This document shows positions 18,157-25,368 of a DNA stretch of 64,000 nucleotides, in pieces. Under the pieces are notes generated by a model. The model was not told where the DNA came from and searched no databases. It saw only the letters and a program-made list of their open reading frames with translations. How positions within the stretch are numbered: position 1 is the first letter of the stretch; each line of letters begins with the position of its first letter. The position numbers and the translations under genes were made by a program. Source of the DNA: Streptomyces reniochalinae (GTDB lineage: Bacteria; Actinomycetota; Actinomycetes; Streptomycetales; Streptomycetaceae); assembly GCF_003323735.1 (NCBI RefSeq), contig NZ_QOIM01000018.1:186001-250000 (forward strand), read 5' to 3'.

Positions 18157-19158
18157 ATGCCCGCTGTCAGGGACACCGCATCCCTGTACCACGGCCGCCT
18201 TCTGGGGGTCGGCACCTACCGGCCCGAGCGGTCCGTGGACAACACCGAGATCGCCGGGCGCACCGGCCTCGACCCCGACTGGATCGAGCGCCGCTCGGGT
18301 ATCCGCTCGCGCCGCTACGCCTCCGAGAGCGAGACCCTGCCGACGATGGCGACGGCCGCGGCCGAGAAGGCGCTGGCCGCGGCCGGCGTCTCCGCCGGCC
18401 AGCTCGACACGGTCATCGTCGCCACGATCACCTCCATGGACCAGATGCCCGCCCTCGCCGTCGAGGTGGCGCACCGCCTCGGGGCGCGGCGGGCCGCGGC
18501 CTTCGACATCTCGGCCGCCTGCGCCGGGTTCTGCCACGCGGTCGCCCTGGCCGGCGACCAGGTACGGCTGGGACGCGCCGAACACGTCCTGGTCATCGGC
18601 GCGGAACGGATGACCGACATCCTCGACCACCAGGACCGTGACACCGCCTTCCTCTTCGCCGACGGCGCCGGAGCCGTCGTCGTCGGCCCCGCGCCCGCGC
18701 CCTCGATCGGACCCGTCGTCTGGCGCGCGGACGGCTCGCGGAACGCGGCGCTGAAGATGACCGCGCCCTGGCACGACGGCACGGGCCTGCGCCCGGACGA
18801 GCGGCCGGCCATCACCATGTCCGGCTGGAAGGTCTACCGCTGGGCCACCAACGAACTGGTGCCGGCCGCCCAGGAGATGCTGAGCCGGGCCGGGGTGGCC
18901 GTCGACGACCTCGACGCGTTCATCCCCCACCAGGCCAACATGCTCATCACCGACCACCTCGTCGAGCAGCTCGGCCTGAGCGCGCACACCGCCGTCGCCC
19001 GGGACATCGTCACCAGCGGCAACAGCTCCGCCGCCTCCATCCCGCTGGCCATGGAGGAGCTGCTGTCGGCCGGCAAGGCACCCAGCGGCGGACTCGCGCT
19101 GCTGATCGGCTTCGGCGCGGGGCTCGTCTTCGCCGGGCAGGTCGTCAGGCTGCCCTGA
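18157..19158 (+). CDS. Beta-ketoacyl-ACP synthase III (KASIII/FabH-like), PKS priming enzyme
   Basis: The protein has 333 residues from ATG 18157, preceded by AGGAAAGG. The complete catalytic triad is visible: Cys122 in SAACAGF, His258 in IPHQANM and Asn289 in TSGNSSAAS. The product-binding loop GFGAGLVFAGQVV closes the protein. In R1128, benastatin and fredericamycin pathways such a KSIII condenses a non-acetate acyl-CoA with malonyl-ACP to prime the type II PKS. Here it lies in the cluster with a separate acyltransferase at 33890-34894, the usual pairing for alkyl-primed aromatic polyketides. A housekeeping FabH cannot be excluded but would normally lie with fabD and fabF. Confidence 0.92.
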   Translation: MPAVRDTASLYHGRLLGVGTYRPERSVDNTEIAGRTGLDPDWIERRSGIRSRRYASESETLPTMATAAAEKALAAAGVSAGQLDTVIVATITSMDQMPALAVEVAHRLGARRAAAFDISAACAGFCHAVALAGDQVRLGRAEHVLVIGAERMTDILDHQDRDTAFLFADGAGAVVVGPAPAPSIGPVVWRADGSRNAALKMTAPWHDGTGLRPDERPAITMSGWKVYRWATNELVPAAQEMLSRAGVAVDDLDAFIPHQANMLITDHLVEQLGLSAHTAVARDIVTSGNSSAASIPLAMEELLSAGKAPSGGLALLIGFGAGLVFAGQVVRLP

Positions 19159-19179
19159 ACCGCCGGCCCCCGGACACGC

Positions 19180-19227
19180 GAACGGCCGTGCCGCGGAGAG
19201 TGGACACTCTCCGCGGCACGGCCGTTC
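19180..19227. terminator. Bidirectional terminator between convergent genes
   Basis: An almost perfect 23-bp stem (arms 19180-19202 and 19205-19227, beginning GAACGGCCGTGCCGCGG) closes over a 2-base loop between the KSIII gene and the ABM gene on the opposite strand. Confidence 0.88.
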
Positions 19228-19248
19228 CTCGTGGCCGTCCGCGCTCCG

Positions 19249-19566
19249 TCAGTACTCCGCTGCCACTTCGTACAGCGCGAACGGGCGGGGGCGTTCGCCG
19301 TCCTGGTAGGCGCGCAGCGGCGAGGTCGTCCCCCGGTGCGCGGAGCCCGACTCCCAGGTCCGGAAGGCCGCCAGGTTCTCCCACTCGCTGAGCACCGCGA
19401 ACGCGCCGGGGTCGGACGTCTCGCGCAGCAGCTCGTTGCCCAGCAGCCCCGGGGTGCCCGCCAGATCCTTGCTGATGCGGTGGTACGCCTCCTCCACCGC
19501 CGCCACCTCGGATTCCGCGGCCCGCAGGTACAGCAGGACGCGGACACGCCCCGCACCCCCGCCCAT
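19249..19566 (-). CDS. Antibiotic biosynthesis monooxygenase (ABM) domain protein
   Basis: The protein has 105 residues from ATG 19566, which overlaps the stop of the preceding ABM gene (TGATG). It shows the ferredoxin-like ABM fold: VRVLLYLRAAESEVAAVEEAYHRI, GLLGNELLRETSDPGAFAVLSEWENLAAFRTWESG. These small dimeric enzymes oxidise anthrone-like carbons with O2 and no cofactor. Last gene of a minus-strand operon with ABM, ketoreductase, methyltransferase and DUF1772. Likely substrate: a polycyclic intermediate of this pathway. Which carbon it attacks cannot be said. Confidence 0.85.
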   Translation of the reverse strand: MGGGAGRVRVLLYLRAAESEVAAVEEAYHRISKDLAGTPGLLGNELLRETSDPGAFAVLSEWENLAAFRTWESGSAHRGTTSPLRAYQDGERPRPFALYEVAAEY

Positions 19567-19877
19567 CAGACCACCTCCACCAGGTGCATCGTCGCCAGCG
19601 AGCCGCCCGTACGGTACGGATGCAGCTGCTCGCGGTGGGCGACGTGCTCGGGGCTCGACTCGAACGCCAGGAAGGAGTCCTTGTCGGTCCAGTCGCTCAC
19701 CACGTAGTAGACGGACTCCTCGTGCGCGCTGCGCGCCAGCGTGTGGCCGAGGTTCGCCGGCTGCGCGGTGACCTGGGCGCTGCCCTGTCTCCACACCTGC
19801 TCGAAGCCGGCTTCCATGCCGGGTTTGACCTGCACGGTCAGCAGGACCCGGAACGTCCCCACCCGCTCCTTCGGCAT
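19566..19877 (-). CDS. Antibiotic biosynthesis monooxygenase (ABM) domain protein
   Basis: The protein has 103 residues. ATG 19877 is preferred over GTG 19886 because the G-rich RBS lies 6-8 bases upstream of it; the ATG overlaps the end region of the ketoreductase gene (stop at 19879). Motifs: RVLLTVQVKPGMEAGFEQVW, LGHTLARSAHEESVYYVVSDWTDKDSFLAFESSP, typical of ABM monooxygenases. It is a sequence-diverged neighbour of the ABM gene next to it. Tandem ABM genes occur in pentangular polyphenol clusters, where they make quinones and hydroxylations. Translationally coupled to both neighbours. Confidence 0.85.
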   Translation of the reverse strand: MPKERVGTFRVLLTVQVKPGMEAGFEQVWRQGSAQVTAQPANLGHTLARSAHEESVYYVVSDWTDKDSFLAFESSPEHVAHREQLHPYRTGGSLATMHLVEVV

Positions 19878-19878
19878 C

Positions 19879-20628
19879 TCAGACACCCCCGTCGACGTGC
19901 AGTGTCTCGCCGGTGACGTACGTGGACAGGTCGGACGCGAGGAAGAGGACGGCGCCGGCGATCTCCTCGGGGCGCCCGAACCTGCCCAGGGCCATCATGC
20001 GCAGGTACCGCTCGTTGTACGCGGCCCGCTGCTCCTCGGACAGCTCCTCGGGCTCGGAGGTGTCGATGACACCGGGCGCCACCACGTTGAACCGGATCCC
20101 CTTGCCGCCCAGCTCCTTGCACAGCGTGCGGTTCAGGCCGACGAGTCCCGCCTTCGACGCCGTGTAGTGGCCGCGCAGCGGGATGCCCGCCATCGCGCCG
20201 CGCGATCCGATGGTGATGACGGAGGAGCCCTCGCGCAGCAGCGGCAGCGACTTGCTGATCACCATGAAGGGCCCCGTGAGGTTGGTGGTGACGATCCGCT
20301 CCCACTCCTCGAACGGCAGCTGCGCGAACGGGACCTGGCTGATCACGCCCGCGTTGTTGACCAGCACGTCGAGCGTCTCGAAGCGGTCCCGGCACTCCGC
20401 CAGCACCGTCTCGACGCCCTCCGCCGTGCCGACGTCCGCGCGCACCACCGCGTGCTCGCCGCTCCGCTCCTTGAGCTCACGGGCCAGGCTCTCGGCCGCC
20501 TCGCCCTCGGTGCGGTAGCAGGTGACCACCGTCGCGCCGGCGTCCGCCAGCGCCAGGACGATGGCCCGGCCGATGCCGCGGGTGCCGCCGGTGACGAGGG
20601 CGCTTTTGCCCTCCAGACGCAGATCCAT
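19879..20628 (-). CDS. SDR family ketoreductase
   Basis: The protein has 249 residues from ATG 20628. The NAD(P)-binding TGGTRGIGRA, NNAG in LDVLVNNAGV, the catalytic Ser in TIGSRGAM and the YxxxK in HYTASKAG are all present. The C-terminal MALGRFGRPEEIAGAVLFLAS and TGETLHVDGG are typical of FabG-like enzymes. It probably reduces one keto group of the nascent or cyclised polyketide. A second, distinct SDR lies at 30437-31177. Together with the tandem ABM genes this is the PdmG/PdmH-like arrangement of pentangular polyphenol clusters, where KR and oxygenases act together on ring formation; that comparison is from memory of family layouts. Confidence 0.88.
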   Translation of the reverse strand: MDLRLEGKSALVTGGTRGIGRAIVLALADAGATVVTCYRTEGEAAESLARELKERSGEHAVVRADVGTAEGVETVLAECRDRFETLDVLVNNAGVISQVPFAQLPFEEWERIVTTNLTGPFMVISKSLPLLREGSSVITIGSRGAMAGIPLRGHYTASKAGLVGLNRTLCKELGGKGIRFNVVAPGVIDTSEPEELSEEQRAAYNERYLRMMALGRFGRPEEIAGAVLFLASDLSTYVTGETLHVDGGV

Positions 20629-20696
20629 GGTCTTCTCCTTCGTCTCGGAGCGCGTCGCGGTCGCGGCGCGCGGTCGGGGGGTGAGGTACGGGCGCC

Positions 20697-21758
20697 TCAG
20701 CGGGCGGTGGCGACGGGGCGGCACTCCAGCACCGCCCAGCGGCCGGGGACCGGCTCGTCCACCAGCGCGAATCCCGAGGCCGCCAGCAGGGTCCGCCACT
20801 GGTCCGCGCTGCGCTCGCGCCCCCCGAAGCGGACCAGCATGTCCAGGTCGAGCAGCTTGCCGCGGTCCCACTGGTTGGCAGGACCCACCAGGAACTCGCA
20901 GATCAGCAGGCGCCCGTCGGGGCGCTCGGCCAGCGCGTCGCGGACGCGGCCGAGGACGGCGGCGGCACGCTCGTCGTCCCAGTCGTGCAGCACGGCCTTG
21001 AGCACGTAGGCGTCGCGGCCCGGGGGCAGTTCCCCGAAGAAGTCACCCGGCACGATCTCGACGCGGTCGGCGACACCGGCCTCGTCGAACAGCTTGGGGG
21101 CCTCCTCGATCACGGCGGGACGGTCGACGAGCGTGCCGCGCACCTGAGGGTGGCGTGCGAGCACCTCGGACAGGAACAGGCCACGCCCGCCGCCCACATC
21201 CGCGATCCGCGCGAACCGCGAGAAGTCGAAGCCGTCCAGCAGCATCCGTGCGGTGGCCCGGCTCATGCCCGTCATCGCCCGGTCGAACAGCGCCCCGGCC
21301 TCGGGGTTCTCCTCCAGATGCGTGAAGAAGCCGTGCCCGTACGCCTCCTCGAAGGCGGGCTGCCCGGTGCGCACCGTGTGCATCAGCGAGCCGTAGGTGC
21401 GCCACAGCAGCTCACTGCCGTTGTAGAGCACCATGTCCCGCTGGCTGCCCGGCACACCGGACCGCAGGGCCTCGCTGAGGTCGGTGAGGGCGTAGCGCCC
21501 GTCCTCGCGCTCCTCGAAGACGCCGAACGCGGCCGCCACACGCAGCACACGCCCCAGCGAGTCGGCGTGCGTGCCGGTGCGTTCCGCCAGCTCGGGCACC
21601 GCGAGCGGACCGTCGGCGAGCTCGTCGGCGATGCCCAACTCGGCGAGCACGTGCACCACCCGGGATATCCGTTTGCCGTCCGTCAGCAGCAACAGCCGCA
21701 CGTGGGGTGGCAGCGCGGCGGCCATCGCGGGGCCGACCACGCCGGTCATGGAGTCCAT
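20697..21758 (-). CDS. SAM-dependent O-methyltransferase (TcmN/CrtF-like)
   Basis: The protein has 353 residues from ATG 21758. An N-terminal dimerisation winged helix (HVLAELGIADELADGPLAV, ELAERTGTHADSLGRVLR) precedes a Rossmann domain with the SAM motif IADVGGGRGLFLSEVL, an acidic LVDRP, and the catalytic-region YVLKAVLHDWDDE. This is the methyltransferase_2 family that methylates phenols in aromatic polyketide pathways (tcmN, dnrK and fdmN types). The histidine in LHDWDD is the usual catalytic base. It follows DUF1772 in the same operon. Confidence 0.92.
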   Translation of the reverse strand: MDSMTGVVGPAMAAALPPHVRLLLLTDGKRISRVVHVLAELGIADELADGPLAVPELAERTGTHADSLGRVLRVAAAFGVFEEREDGRYALTDLSEALRSGVPGSQRDMVLYNGSELLWRTYGSLMHTVRTGQPAFEEAYGHGFFTHLEENPEAGALFDRAMTGMSRATARMLLDGFDFSRFARIADVGGGRGLFLSEVLARHPQVRGTLVDRPAVIEEAPKLFDEAGVADRVEIVPGDFFGELPPGRDAYVLKAVLHDWDDERAAAVLGRVRDALAERPDGRLLICEFLVGPANQWDRGKLLDLDMLVRFGGRERSADQWRTLLAASGFALVDEPVPGRWAVLECRPVATAR

Positions 21759-21802
21759 ACGCTCTCCTGGTCCGAGAAGGGGATACGGGGGACACAAGGA
21801 CG

Positions 21803-22270
21803 TCAGATCAGCAGCGCGGCGGCGCTGACGTTGGCCACGAGCGCCGCGACGGCGAACGCCCCCCGCACGCGGTTCCAGCGGATCCAGCGCTCGCGGGGGT
21901 CCGTCTGCTCGAAGTCGGGGGGCAGCGCCTGGGGATCGAGCGTCTCCAGCCACCGGTTGATCGGCACGTTCTTGGTGAGTGAGACCGTCATGGCGCAGGC
22001 CAGCAGCAGCGCCGCCGCCCCCGCCAGCAGCCGCAGCGCTGTGCCGTCCGCGGCCACCACCAGCGCCACGTCGCACAGCAGGCAGCTGAGCAGCGAGACG
22101 GGCATGAACGGGTCGAAGCGCGTGACCAGCCCCTTGTGCACCGGCACGTACATCGCGGTGGGCAGCGTGGTGAACAGGGGAGCGGCGAGCACGGAGATCG
22201 CCAGCCCGCCGGCCGCGAGACCGCCGGCGAGCAGTGCCAACGGCATGAGTACCTGGATCGTCCCGGCCAC
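21803..22270 (-). CDS. DUF1772 (anthrone-oxygenase-like) membrane protein
   Basis: The protein has 155 residues from GTG 22270, with GGAAGG 6 bases upstream. Four predicted helices; landmarks of DUF1772 are present, including an early GGLAAGGLAISVLAAPLFTT and the later conserved NVPINRWLETLDP and RWNRVRGAFAVAALVA. Fungal and bacterial members have been linked to anthrone oxidation in aromatic polyketide pathways. First gene of the minus-strand operon running to 19249. It diverges from a second DUF1772 gene, with SARP-like repeats between them. Confidence 0.8.
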   Translation of the reverse strand: MAGTIQVLMPLALLAGGLAAGGLAISVLAAPLFTTLPTAMYVPVHKGLVTRFDPFMPVSLLSCLLCDVALVVAADGTALRLLAGAAALLLACAMTVSLTKNVPINRWLETLDPQALPPDFEQTDPRERWIRWNRVRGAFAVAALVANVSAAALLI

Positions 22271-22326
22271 GAGGCACCTTCCTCGCCCTGGCCGCCGCCT
22301 GCTGCGGCGGACCGCTTCTACGACTC

Positions 22327-22368
22327 TCGAAGCCGCCGGTCGAAGCGGACTCGAAGACGGCTCGACGA
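22327..22368 (+). promoter_or_regulatory. SARP-type repeats between divergent DUF1772 genes
   Basis: TCGAAG occurs at 22327, 22340 and 22351, then TCGACG at 22362, with spacings 13, 11 and 11. They lie in the 242-bp region between the two divergent DUF1772 operons and fit a SARP heptad array. Confidence 0.65.
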
Positions 22369-22512
22369 TCAGTGCCCGGCGCCGCGGTGCCCGTCACGCC
22401 CGCCCCGGGGGGCGTGACGCCCGGGGCTCCCGCTGTCGAGCAGCCCTCCACAGGGCGTCGAGCCGGGCACGGCACGGTGGCCGGCACACCCACTTCTCGA
22501 TCGGGAGTCGTG

Positions 22513-22959
22513 ATGCTTGAGGAAGTGCTGAGCGGGGTCGTGCTGGCCGGTACGGGGACCGTCACGGGCGTTTTCGTGGCCGTCGCGGTCAGCGTGGGGC
22601 CCGCCATGTCGGCCATGGGGCGCGCCGAGTACCTGCGGGCCCACGCCCTGCTGGGCAAGGGCTACCACCCGCTGATGCCGATACTGGTCAACGTCGTCAC
22701 GCTCGGCGGGTTCGCGCTCGCCTTCCTCGCCGAGCCGCCGGCGTCATGGCTGTTCCCGCTCGTCTCGGTGCTGCTCGTCGGCGTGCAGGCGGTCTCCCAC
22801 CTCGGCAACGTCCCCATCAACCGCTCGTTGAGCAGCCTGGCCGCCGACGGCCCCTGGGTGGACCCGCGGCCGCTGTGGCGCGCCTGGCACCGGCTGCGTA
22901 CGGGGCTGGCCGCGCTGGCCCTGGCCGCGGGGACCGTCGCCGTACTCACCGCCCGCTGA
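22513..22959 (+). CDS. DUF1772 (anthrone-oxygenase-like) membrane protein
   Basis: The protein has 148 residues from ATG 22513, with GGGAG 5 bases upstream. It shares with its divergent neighbour the conserved HLGNVPINRSLSSL and the RAWHRLRTGLAALALAAG C-terminal helix, so the two are paralogues or a heteromeric pair. The four hydrophobic segments begin LSGVVLAGTGTVTGVFVAVA. It is followed after 14 bases by the SchA/CurD gene, so both belong to one operon. Two DUF1772 genes in one cluster is uncommon. Confidence 0.8.
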   Translation: MLEEVLSGVVLAGTGTVTGVFVAVAVSVGPAMSAMGRAEYLRAHALLGKGYHPLMPILVNVVTLGGFALAFLAEPPASWLFPLVSVLLVGVQAVSHLGNVPINRSLSSLAADGPWVDPRPLWRAWHRLRTGLAALALAAGTVAVLTAR

Positions 22960-22973
22960 CAAGGAGGACAGCC

Positions 22974-23714
22974 ATGCCACTGGACGCCGTCACCTACCGT
23001 GTCGTCCCCGGCCACGAGGAGGAGTTGGCCGAGGTCTTCTCGCCCCACAACTTCTCCCGGGTCGATTCCCCGGTCATCAAGGACGGTTCGGGCGAGACCG
23101 TCGGAATGCTGCTCGGCACCGGCCTGTTCGTGCAGGGGGACACCGTCGTCCGGGTGATCCACCACGACGGTGCGGGCGCCGCCCGGATAGCCCGGCACAT
23201 GTCGGTGCAGAAAGGGGTGCACGAAGCCGAGCGCGCCATCCTGCCCTACCTCGCCGAACCTCGGGACACCGAGACCCCCGAGGGGTTCAGGGAGCACTTC
23301 CACCGCAGCCTGATGACCGTGCTGGAGCAGCACAGCCCGACCGAGCGGCCCGCCGCCGGCACGGTCGCGCTGCGCTACCCGCTGCGCGCGGGCGCCGGTC
23401 AGGAGCTGGCCGCCGCCCGCGCCACGGCCAACGAGCAGGCCTCGCTGCGGCTGTCGGACCAGCACCCGACGATCGTCCGCACGGCGCTGTTCCTGCACGG
23501 CGACATCCTGGTGCGCTCGGTGCAGTACGACGGCCACCCCTACGACGTCGTGGGCTACCTCGCGGACCGCTGCTTCGGGCAGGACGCGGAGGCGTGGCTG
23601 GCCCCGTACCTGGAGACCCCCGAGCGGCCCGCGCACCCGGACGCCTACCTGGCCCTCGTCCATGAGCAGGCGATGCTCTCCCTCGCGCACATGTCCGTCC
23701 TGGGGGTCGGCTGA
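22974..23714 (+). CDS. SchA/CurD-like domain protein
   Basis: The protein has 246 residues from ATG 22974, with AAGGAGG upstream. It is built of two related halves. Each has a strand VxYxVxPGHEEELAEVF or VALRYPLRAGAGQEL, followed by FVQGDTVVRVIHHDG or FLHGDILVRSVQYDGH. The SchA/CurD family is found in spore-pigment (whiE, sch) and curamycin clusters; its biochemical role is unsettled, with cyclase or oxygenase-like ferredoxin folds suggested. Its presence links this cluster to the spore-pigment and pentangular group. A strong hairpin follows at 23815. Confidence 0.85.
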   Translation: MPLDAVTYRVVPGHEEELAEVFSPHNFSRVDSPVIKDGSGETVGMLLGTGLFVQGDTVVRVIHHDGAGAARIARHMSVQKGVHEAERAILPYLAEPRDTETPEGFREHFHRSLMTVLEQHSPTERPAAGTVALRYPLRAGAGQELAAARATANEQASLRLSDQHPTIVRTALFLHGDILVRSVQYDGHPYDVVGYLADRCFGQDAEAWLAPYLETPERPAHPDAYLALVHEQAMLSLAHMSVLGVG

Positions 23715-23814
23715 TCCGCGCCCGGGGCGACCGCGAGCCGCCCCGGGCCCGCGACGGGCCCTGACGGGCCACCGGCCCGGGCACCACGAAGCCCGACACC
23801 TCGAAACCCGACAC

Positions 23815-23857
23815 CACGAAGCCGCCGCCGCGCCCCGGGCGCGACGGCGGCTTCGTG
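23815..23857. terminator. Bidirectional terminator
   Basis: CACGAAGCCGCCG (23815-23827) and CGGCGGCTTCGTG (23845-23857) form a perfect 13-bp stem with a 17-base loop between the convergent SchA/CurD and SCP2 genes. Confidence 0.85.
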
Positions 23858-23868
23858 CGGGCTCCGGC

Positions 23869-24303
23869 TCAGGTCTCGGGGTGGTCGAACCACTCGCCGA
23901 GCTTCGTGCCCATCAGCGGGCTGCCGCGCAGCTTCAGCTTGCCGGTCAGGAACGCCTTGGCGCCCGGGAGCTTGCCGACGCCCATCGCCAGCATGTCGGG
24001 GAGCTTGATCCCGATGGTGATGTCGGGGCTCTCATGCCGGCCCTTGTCGGTGCGGCAGGTCCCGCCCTCGACGTGCACGTAGTGGAGCTTCTGCCCCTCG
24101 GCCGAGGCGATGTCGAACTGGAAAACGCCCTTTTGACCCTTGGCCTTGTCCGGGTTGAACTCCGAGACCAGCAGCTCGAAGACCAGCACGAGCGCGGCGT
24201 CCACCCCGCCCTCCAGGCGGGCCACCGCGGCCTCCAGCTCCCTGGGCGGCGTCGACTCGACCAGCTCGGTCAGTTCGGTCACCTTGTCCTGCTGCGTGCT
24301 CAT
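23869..24303 (-). CDS. SCP2 sterol-binding domain protein
   Basis: The protein has 144 residues from ATG 24303. The SCP2 fold is recognisable: VFQFDIASAEGQKLHYVHVEGG, ESPDITIGIKLPDMLAMGVGKL, AKAFLTGKLKLRGSPLMGTKLGEWF, with the hydrophobic groove-forming C-terminal helix. SCP2 domains bind hydrophobic ligands non-covalently. It is the last gene of the core PKS operon, after the ABM gene. I suggest it carries a hydrophobic polyketide intermediate or shields it from solution, but no biosynthetic function is established for it. An SCP2 gene inside an aromatic PKS operon is unusual. Confidence 0.85.
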   Translation of the reverse strand: MSTQQDKVTELTELVESTPPRELEAAVARLEGGVDAALVLVFELLVSEFNPDKAKGQKGVFQFDIASAEGQKLHYVHVEGGTCRTDKGRHESPDITIGIKLPDMLAMGVGKLPGAKAFLTGKLKLRGSPLMGTKLGEWFDHPET

Positions 24304-24321
24304 GTCCGTCCTCCCTCTTCC

Positions 24322-24645
24322 TCAGGCTTCGCTCGTGGTGGCCGGTGACAGCCCGCGGACGACGTCGAGCAGCTGCATCTCGCCGCCGGCCCGGATCGCC
24401 CAGAGCCTGGTCAGGTACGCCTGCTGCTGCGGACTGTGTTCGAAGGCCCGGAAGGACGGCTCGTCCGTCCAGTCCGTCAGCACGGTGTAGTCACCCGGCC
24501 GGCCGCGGGTGCGCAGCAGCTGCTGGCCGTGGTTGTCGGGGAAGCCGCGGACCGTCTCGGCGTGCTCGGCCCACAGCTTCTCGAACTCCGCCTCGTGCCC
24601 GGGACTGATGCGGATGCGCAACAGCACCCGCAGCCCGCAGGTCAC
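24322..24645 (-). CDS. Antibiotic biosynthesis monooxygenase (ABM) domain protein
   Basis: The protein has 107 residues from GTG 24645, overlapping the aromatase stop by 4 bases. ABM motifs: LRVLLRIRISPGHEAEFEKLW, NHGQQLLRTRGRPGDYTVLTDWTDEPSFRAFEHSP. It is the third ABM gene of the cluster and the one embedded in the core PKS operon, the position of WhiE/pentangular quinone-forming monooxygenases. Probably oxidises an anthrone-like ring carbon soon after cyclisation. Confidence 0.87.
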   Translation of the reverse strand: MTCGLRVLLRIRISPGHEAEFEKLWAEHAETVRGFPDNHGQQLLRTRGRPGDYTVLTDWTDEPSFRAFEHSPQQQAYLTRLWAIRAGGEMQLLDVVRGLSPATTSEA

Positions 24646-25112
24646 CCGCGCACCTCCCGCTTCTCGGCCGCCGCCTCTTCCACCAGCTGCTTGATGCGGG
24701 ACATCTCCCTGCGGGTGTTGCGGTTGAGCCGTTCGGTCATCTGCTCGTTCCCGAACGGCAGCCCCTCCCTGACCTGGAACTCCTGCCGCCAGCGCATCTC
24801 CACCCCGGCGTCGGTGCGGGAGTACGTCCACAGCAGGTTCATGAACTCGAAGGGCCCGGTCTCGATCCGCCGCGCCCGCACGGTCCTGGTGGCCGGATCG
24901 GGTGTGCGCTCGGAGACCCAGGACCACACGGCGCCGTCCTCGTCCGGGTGCAGGGTGAGCCGGAAGGTGAGCGTGGCGCCCTCCCTCTTGAGGATCTCCG
25001 CCTTGGCGTACTCGGAGAACAGCCCGGGCCAGGACTCGACGTCGTTCGTCATGTCCCACACCAGGTCCATGGGGGCGTCGATCACGATCGCGTTGTCCGT
25101 CGCGCCCGCCAT
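24642..25112 (-). CDS. Polyketide aromatase/cyclase (SRPBCC, WhiE-ORFVI/TcmN-N type)
   Basis: The protein has 156 residues from ATG 25112, one base after the ACP stop. START/Bet v1-like fold: NAIVIDAPMDLVWDMTNDVESWPGLFSEYAKAEIL is distinctive of single-domain aromatase/cyclases in TcmN, ZhuI and WhiE systems. A cavity-lining WSWVSERTPDPATR and a long C-terminal helix (EQMTERLNRNTRREMSR) follow. It directs first-ring cyclisation and aromatisation. Single-domain members typically act on unreduced chains (C9-C14 or C7-C12 folding). Which fold applies here needs phylogeny. Confidence 0.92.
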   Translation of the reverse strand: MAGATDNAIVIDAPMDLVWDMTNDVESWPGLFSEYAKAEILKREGATLTFRLTLHPDEDGAVWSWVSERTPDPATRTVRARRIETGPFEFMNLLWTYSRTDAGVEMRWRQEFQVREGLPFGNEQMTERLNRNTRREMSRIKQLVEEAAAEKREVRG

Positions 25113-25113
25113 C

Positions 25114-25368
25114 TCAGACCGCCGCCAGGTTGGTGTTGACGTAGTCGATGACGGCCTGCGGGGAGTCCATCTCCTCGATGGCCTCGTCCGGGATCTGAAG
25201 CCCGTACTCGCGCTGGAGCTGGCTGGCGATCTCCAGCACGGCGAGGGAGTCGTAGCCGATCTCGGTGAACGACGTGGACAGGTCGGACTCGGTCAGCTCC
25301 CTCCCGTCCAGCTCGCCGGTGCAACGGCTCATGATCGCCTTGAGGTCGTCGAAGCTGATGCTGCTCAT
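25114..25368 (-). CDS. Type II PKS acyl carrier protein
   Basis: The protein has 84 residues from ATG 25368. Phosphopantetheine attachment Ser41 lies in FTEIGYDSLAVLEIASQL, the ACP signature. The start overlaps the chain-length factor stop (ATGA), so the three minimal PKS genes are translationally coupled in the order KS-alpha, CLF, ACP. It carries the growing poly-beta-keto chain. It would be activated by a phosphopantetheinyl transferase, possibly the AcpS at 9214-9795. Confidence 0.95.
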   Translation of the reverse strand: MSSISFDDLKAIMSRCTGELDGRELTESDLSTSFTEIGYDSLAVLEIASQLQREYGLQIPDEAIEEMDSPQAVIDYVNTNLAAV

